Assembly (NCBI GenBank): GCA_964509475.1
Contig: CAZDXJ010000091.1
Location: 1-8,166, forward strand
DNA from: CAZDXJ01 sp964509475
GTDB taxonomy: Bacteria; Pseudomonadota; Gammaproteobacteria; Methylococcales; Methylomonadaceae
DNA: 8,166 nt
Direction: 5' to 3'
Part shown: piece by piece, positions 5,655 through 8,166 of the stretch
Numbering within the stretch: position 1 is the first letter of the stretch
Layout of the letters: every line of letters begins with the position of its first letter
Notes under the pieces: generated by a model
The model's input: the letters and a program-made list of their open reading frames with translations, nothing else
What the model was told of the DNA's origin: nothing
The model's database searches: none
Translations under genes and position numbers: made by a program

Positions 5655-6305
5655 ATGAACAGCACAGCTTTAGCTTTGGCGGAAGGTCTTTATCTTTATC
5701 CGACGCCGGGTGGCGCTTATTTTGCCACGGCTACGACTGACGAAGATCGTTCAAGAAGGTTTATTCAGGCCTTGCTGAAACAGCGGACGACGCCAAAACT
5801 GGATGTTGAGAACCTGAAAGTTTTTATGAACATGGAGGATGAACAAAAATGTCTGGATTTGTTACTGCATTGCCAAAAACTGGGTTGGGTGCAGGGTATT
5901 GAAGAATCGATGCAGCATCCACAAGGAAGCCTGGAAGATATTTTGCCCGGGTTGCTGAACAATATTTGCGAGAGCGGTAAGATCTTGTTGGCTGATGATC
6001 AGGGATTTTATTTGGCGAGCCATGGTTTTCCACATGAAGTGGCTGAGGAATTATCGGCTTTGAGCGCTGAAATTGCGACAGTACATCAACGCCGTTCCGG
6101 CTTGTTGATGAAAAATATGGGCTTGGCGAGCAGTGCCTGGGGCATTGTTGATGCGGCGGGAAACAGTAAGGTGGGATTGTGGCCGATCTTTATCGGTGGA
6201 ACCCGTTTTGTTTTGGTTTTATCGGGTGTACCTCATTTTAATCAACCCGACTATGTTTCTTTAATTTGGGCTTTAAGTATTCGTTATTCCAAAACCGGTG
6301 CTTGA
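5655..6305 (+). CDS. Winged-helix-like plus Roadblock/LC7 fusion protein
   Basis: The 216-residue product has two parts. Residues ~10-82 (GLYLYPTPGGAYF...LLKQ...KLDVENL...CLDLLLHCQKLGWVQG) look like a winged-helix module. Residues ~92-212 form a Roadblock/LC7 fold: SLEDILPGLLNNI, a KILLADDQGFYLASHGF strand pair (about 104-120), a long helix and the later VLVLSG strand. Roadblock dimers bind and often activate MglA-type GTPases. ATG 5655 is chosen over an upstream TTG because GAGGAGG (5641-5647) is ideally spaced; the GTPase stop (5650-5652) lies between. It is therefore tightly coupled to the GTPase gene and likely its partner or DNA/protein-binding adaptor. Whether the N-terminal part binds DNA is unknown. 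Confidence 0.8.
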   Translation: MNSTALALAEGLYLYPTPGGAYFATATTDEDRSRRFIQALLKQRTTPKLDVENLKVFMNMEDEQKCLDLLLHCQKLGWVQGIEESMQHPQGSLEDILPGLLNNICESGKILLADDQGFYLASHGFPHEVAEELSALSAEIATVHQRRSGLLMKNMGLASSAWGIVDAAGNSKVGLWPIFIGGTRFVLVLSGVPHFNQPDYVSLIWALSIRYSKTGA

Positions 6306-6350
6306 GCAGTTGTTTTTTTGTTTATTCGGATAATTTAAGAGGGTATTGTT

Positions 6351-6713
6351 ATGCGAGCGGATATGCTGACTTCTATACTAACTGAACTAAATGGTACATC
6401 GGCGGATATTGAGGCCTCGGGCGTCATTTCCACGGATGGTTTGATGATGGCCTCTGTCTTGCCAGCCGGTCTGGATGAAGATCGGGTGGGCGCGATGAGC
6501 GCGGCGATGTTGTCATTAGGTGACCGAACCGCCCAGGAACTGGCGCGGGGCGGCTTGGAGCAGGTGTTGATCAAAGGCGACAATGGTTATGTTTTGATGA
6601 CTTATGCCGGCAGTGAGGCGGTTTTGACCGTTATGGCGAAACCCAATGCAAAACTGGGTTTGATTTTTCTTGATGTGAAACGAGCCGCTGAAAGCGTTGC
6701 GGAATTGATTTGA
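6351..6713 (+). CDS. Minimal Roadblock/LC7 protein (MglB-like)
   Basis: This 120-residue protein is a single Roadblock/LC7 domain: helix MLTSILTELNGTSADIEASG, strand VISTDGLMMASVLP (25-38), helix DEDRVGAMSAAMLSLGDRTA (42-61), strand QVLIKGDNGYVLMTYAG (71-87) and closing strand AKLGLIFLDVKRAAE. MglB of Myxococcus, the GAP of MglA, has the same domain and similar size. The protein is soluble and lacks a signal peptide. ATG 6351 is preceded by AAGAGGG (6337-6343) at 7 bases. The 45-bp gap after the fusion protein is the largest before the next genes; it holds a T-run but no clear hairpin. It presumably forms hetero- or homodimers with the upstream Roadblock fusion. Confidence 0.9.
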   Translation: MRADMLTSILTELNGTSADIEASGVISTDGLMMASVLPAGLDEDRVGAMSAAMLSLGDRTAQELARGGLEQVLIKGDNGYVLMTYAGSEAVLTVMAKPNAKLGLIFLDVKRAAESVAELI

Positions 6714-6758
6714 GGCACGCTGAAAACCATTAAACTATGGATTTAGGAGAGGGTCGTT

Positions 6759-7235
6759 ATGATTCAAGACATGAAACCGGAAGATATTGTTGGTGATTAC
6801 AAGGAAGTTACGCTGAATTTATATAAAAGTATCAAAAGAAGAATTTTATACACGGAAATCGAAACGCCGTATCCTGATGGAAAATTGATTGTTTCCACAA
6901 CCGATTTGGATGGCGTGATTACTCATGCCAATAAGGCTTTTGTGGAAATGTCGGGTTATAGTGAAGAGGAATTGATCGGCGCTCCTCATTCGATTCTACG
7001 GCATCCGGATATGCCGCCTGCAGCATTCAAGGATTTATGGGATACCATCGAGAAAGGCGAGAAATGGCAAGGGTTTGTCAAAAACCTGCGCAAGGATGGA
7101 GGCTATTATTGGGTAAAAGCGACAGTAATTCCCAATGTCCGCAATGGAAACATAGCGGCTTATACATCCGTGCGGCGTAAACCTTCCAGGACTAAAGTCG
7201 AAGAGTGCATCAAACTCTATCCAACCTTGTTTTAA
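6759..7235 (+). CDS. Stand-alone PAS domain protein, Aer-like (likely FAD-binding)
   Basis: The 158-residue protein is almost entirely one PAS domain: DGVITHANKAFVEMSGYSEE (51-70), ELIGAPHSILRHPDMPPAAF (71-90), DLWDTI (92-97), W103, FVKNLRKDGGYYWVKATVIP (106-125) and a TSVRRKPSR end. The H77...R81-H82-P83-D84-M85-P86 motif and the KN-R-K-DG-YYWV core are hallmarks of the Aer PAS, which senses redox state through FAD. The linked HAMP and chemoreceptor domains of Aer are absent, so output must go through a partner. N-terminal ~40 residues are helical and unassigned. GGAGAGGG (6746-6753) sets ATG 6759. Location within the GTPase/Roadblock gene row suggests it feeds redox or oxygen information into that module. 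Confidence 0.9.
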   Translation: MIQDMKPEDIVGDYKEVTLNLYKSIKRRILYTEIETPYPDGKLIVSTTDLDGVITHANKAFVEMSGYSEEELIGAPHSILRHPDMPPAAFKDLWDTIEKGEKWQGFVKNLRKDGGYYWVKATVIPNVRNGNIAAYTSVRRKPSRTKVEECIKLYPTLF

Positions 7236-7254
7236 TTTATTTTGGAGCCGATCT

Positions 7255-8001
7255 ATGCCTTATCTATTCACTGTAAGTCCCGACTTCACGCCGGAACATT
7301 TGTCGGGTTGGTATATTTTTAACACCTGGTTGCAAAGAAAAACCGGGCAAGCGATTCATCTGGAGATGTATCAAGATTTTCAAACCCAAAGAGAGGCTAT
7401 TGAGCAGGATAAAGTCGACTTGATTTATGCCAATCCCTATGATGCCGCGATGCTGGTTCGGGAAAAAGGCTTCCAGCCGCTGGTCAAACCGGAAGGTGGT
7501 TCGGATGAAGCCATTCTGGCAGTTAGTGTCAATAGTGATGTCCGGGATGTTGTCGATCTCAAACCAGGTACCCGGGTAGCGAAGACTGACGATCCAGACG
7601 TATTTTTGATGGGCATGATCATGCTCGAACCCGGTGATCTGGATCAGGAAAACGTTGAGCTGATCGATTGCGATACGTATATTTTGGTTGCCAAACATTT
7701 GTTACGGGGTGAAGCGGGCGTTGGTATATTTTTGGCCGAAGCGTTCGATGATTTGTCTGGCGTTATCAAAAAACAGCTGCGTATTCTGGTACGCAGTCAG
7801 ATCAGCGTCATTCACCATTCATTGCTGGTCGGACCTGGGCTGGTTGACAAGCGTGCACAAATACAACAATATCTGCTGTCGATGACCGATGATGAAAAAG
7901 GCAAGGGGGTATTGAACAGTCTGGGGTTCAAGCGTTGGGAAATCGTCGATGATGAAGAAATGGAATTTATGATTGATCTGATGGATACCCTGACCATGTA
8001 A
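7255..8001 (+). CDS. PhnD-like substrate-binding-fold protein without signal peptide
   Basis: The 248-residue protein belongs to the phosphate/phosphonate (PhnD-type) periplasmic binding protein fold. It shows an N-terminal strand FTVSPDFTPE, the helix LSGWYIFNTWLQRKTG, the motif VDLIYANPYDAAMLVREKGF (48-67, equivalent to the family's vDl...gP..y.a segment), SDEAILAVSVNSDV (83-96), DLKPGTRVAK (101-110) and a helical C-terminal part. It lacks any signal peptide: the mature fold starts within a few residues of the ATG, so it should be cytoplasmic. No transporter genes are nearby. A ligand sensor for the GTPase module is therefore more plausible than a transport role. GGAG (7244-7247) precedes ATG 7255. 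An IS begins 19 bases after its stop, so any further operon genes would be separated from it. Confidence 0.85.
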   Translation: MPYLFTVSPDFTPEHLSGWYIFNTWLQRKTGQAIHLEMYQDFQTQREAIEQDKVDLIYANPYDAAMLVREKGFQPLVKPEGGSDEAILAVSVNSDVRDVVDLKPGTRVAKTDDPDVFLMGMIMLEPGDLDQENVELIDCDTYILVAKHLLRGEAGVGIFLAEAFDDLSGVIKKQLRILVRSQISVIHHSLLVGPGLVDKRAQIQQYLLSMTDDEKGKGVLNSLGFKRWEIVDDEEMEFMIDLMDTLTM

Positions 8002-8020
8002 TGCCGATAATGTATATTCT

Positions 8021-8114
8021 ACGCGATGTTCAACTTTTTAATAGAACATTTGAAAGCATGACTTATCTTCTCTAAATTTGTTTTAACAAAAGCAATTTAG
8101 CAAAGGAGAAAGTC
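8021..8114 (+). mobile_element. IS end, right copy, with transposase leader
   Basis: The terminal repeat begins ACGCGATGTTCAACTTTTTA at 8021. Bases 8021-8087 are the inverted counterpart of 1-67. An AAGGAG ribosome binding site (8103-8108) precedes the transposase start. The element enters 19 bases after the PhnD-like gene's stop codon, in an AT-rich TGTATATTCT sequence. Confidence 0.85.
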
Positions 8115-8166
8115 ATGCCTATAGAAGACTTTATCATTTATGTTTATTGTTGTGTAGAAGAAGCGT
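8115..8166 (+). CDS. IS transposase, N-terminal 17 residues (IS982-like, tentative)
   Basis: The visible part reads MPIEDFIIYVYCCVEEA and runs off the window. An acidic, hydrophobic start with this IEDFII pattern recalls IS982-family and related DDE transposases, but 17 residues do not prove it. The clear ribosome binding site at 8103-8108 and the terminal repeat at 8021 support it being the transposase of the IS. Confidence 0.6.
   Translation, partial: MPIEDFIIYVYCCVEEA

Noticed and set aside
6306..6350. Second promoter or terminator between the two Roadblock genes
   Set aside because: The T-run has no stable stem before it, and the best -35/-10 pairing (TTGTTT and TAATTT) has a 15-base spacer; neither is convincing.
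7264..7698. 144-residue minus-strand open frame
   Set aside because: It is an antisense shadow of the PhnD-like gene, which has clear family motifs and a ribosome binding site.

Overview
The window most resembles an accessory stretch of a mesophilic gammaproteobacterium of moderate GC. A methanotroph (Methylococcales) or a sulfur-oxidising relative would fit, but this lineage call rests on general protein flavour and repeat style and is tentative. There are no tRNA, rRNA or CRISPR features.

Layout. Bases 1-67 and 8021-8166 are inverted copies of the same insertion-sequence end (65 of 67 bases identical). At the right edge the transposase gene begins (8115). The intervening ~7.95 kb is therefore held between two IS copies facing outwards, like a composite transposon. 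Bases 68-764 hold degraded mobile DNA: a dispersed hairpin repeat, an internally deleted tnpB remnant with its IS200/IS605-type end hairpin, and a REP-like hairpin. Next come two closely spaced plus-strand genes: a small L,D-transpeptidase with no signal peptide (TTG start) and truA. Bases 2072-3119 form a second repeat-rich gap. It contains a second copy of the dispersed hairpin repeat with a 20-bp palindrome inserted in its loop, two more copies of that palindrome, a 'CACGAA'-type inverted repeat, a 47-bp hairpin, and a third IS end with what looks like the C-terminal end of its transposase.

From 3120 to 8001, seven plus-strand genes lie in a row with gaps of 1-45 bp. A good sigma-70-like promoter (3026-3054) precedes them. 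In order they are: a TPR protein with FimV-like flavour; a receiver-like/winged-helix protein; a small Ras-like GTPase of the MglA/COG2229 type; a winged-helix plus Roadblock/LC7 fusion; a minimal Roadblock/LC7 (MglB-like) protein; a stand-alone Aer-type PAS protein; and a PhnD-family periplasmic-binding-protein fold without a signal peptide. This is a coherent GTPase/regulator module. The core (GTPase, Roadblock partners, receiver or winged-helix adaptor) parallels MglA/MglB/RomR in Myxococcus and the Cvn 'conservons' of Streptomyces. The added PAS and PhnD-like proteins look like cytoplasmic sensor inputs. A role in polarity, motility or redox/ligand-dependent localisation is my inference. 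This gene set is the best candidate for an undescribed system in the window.
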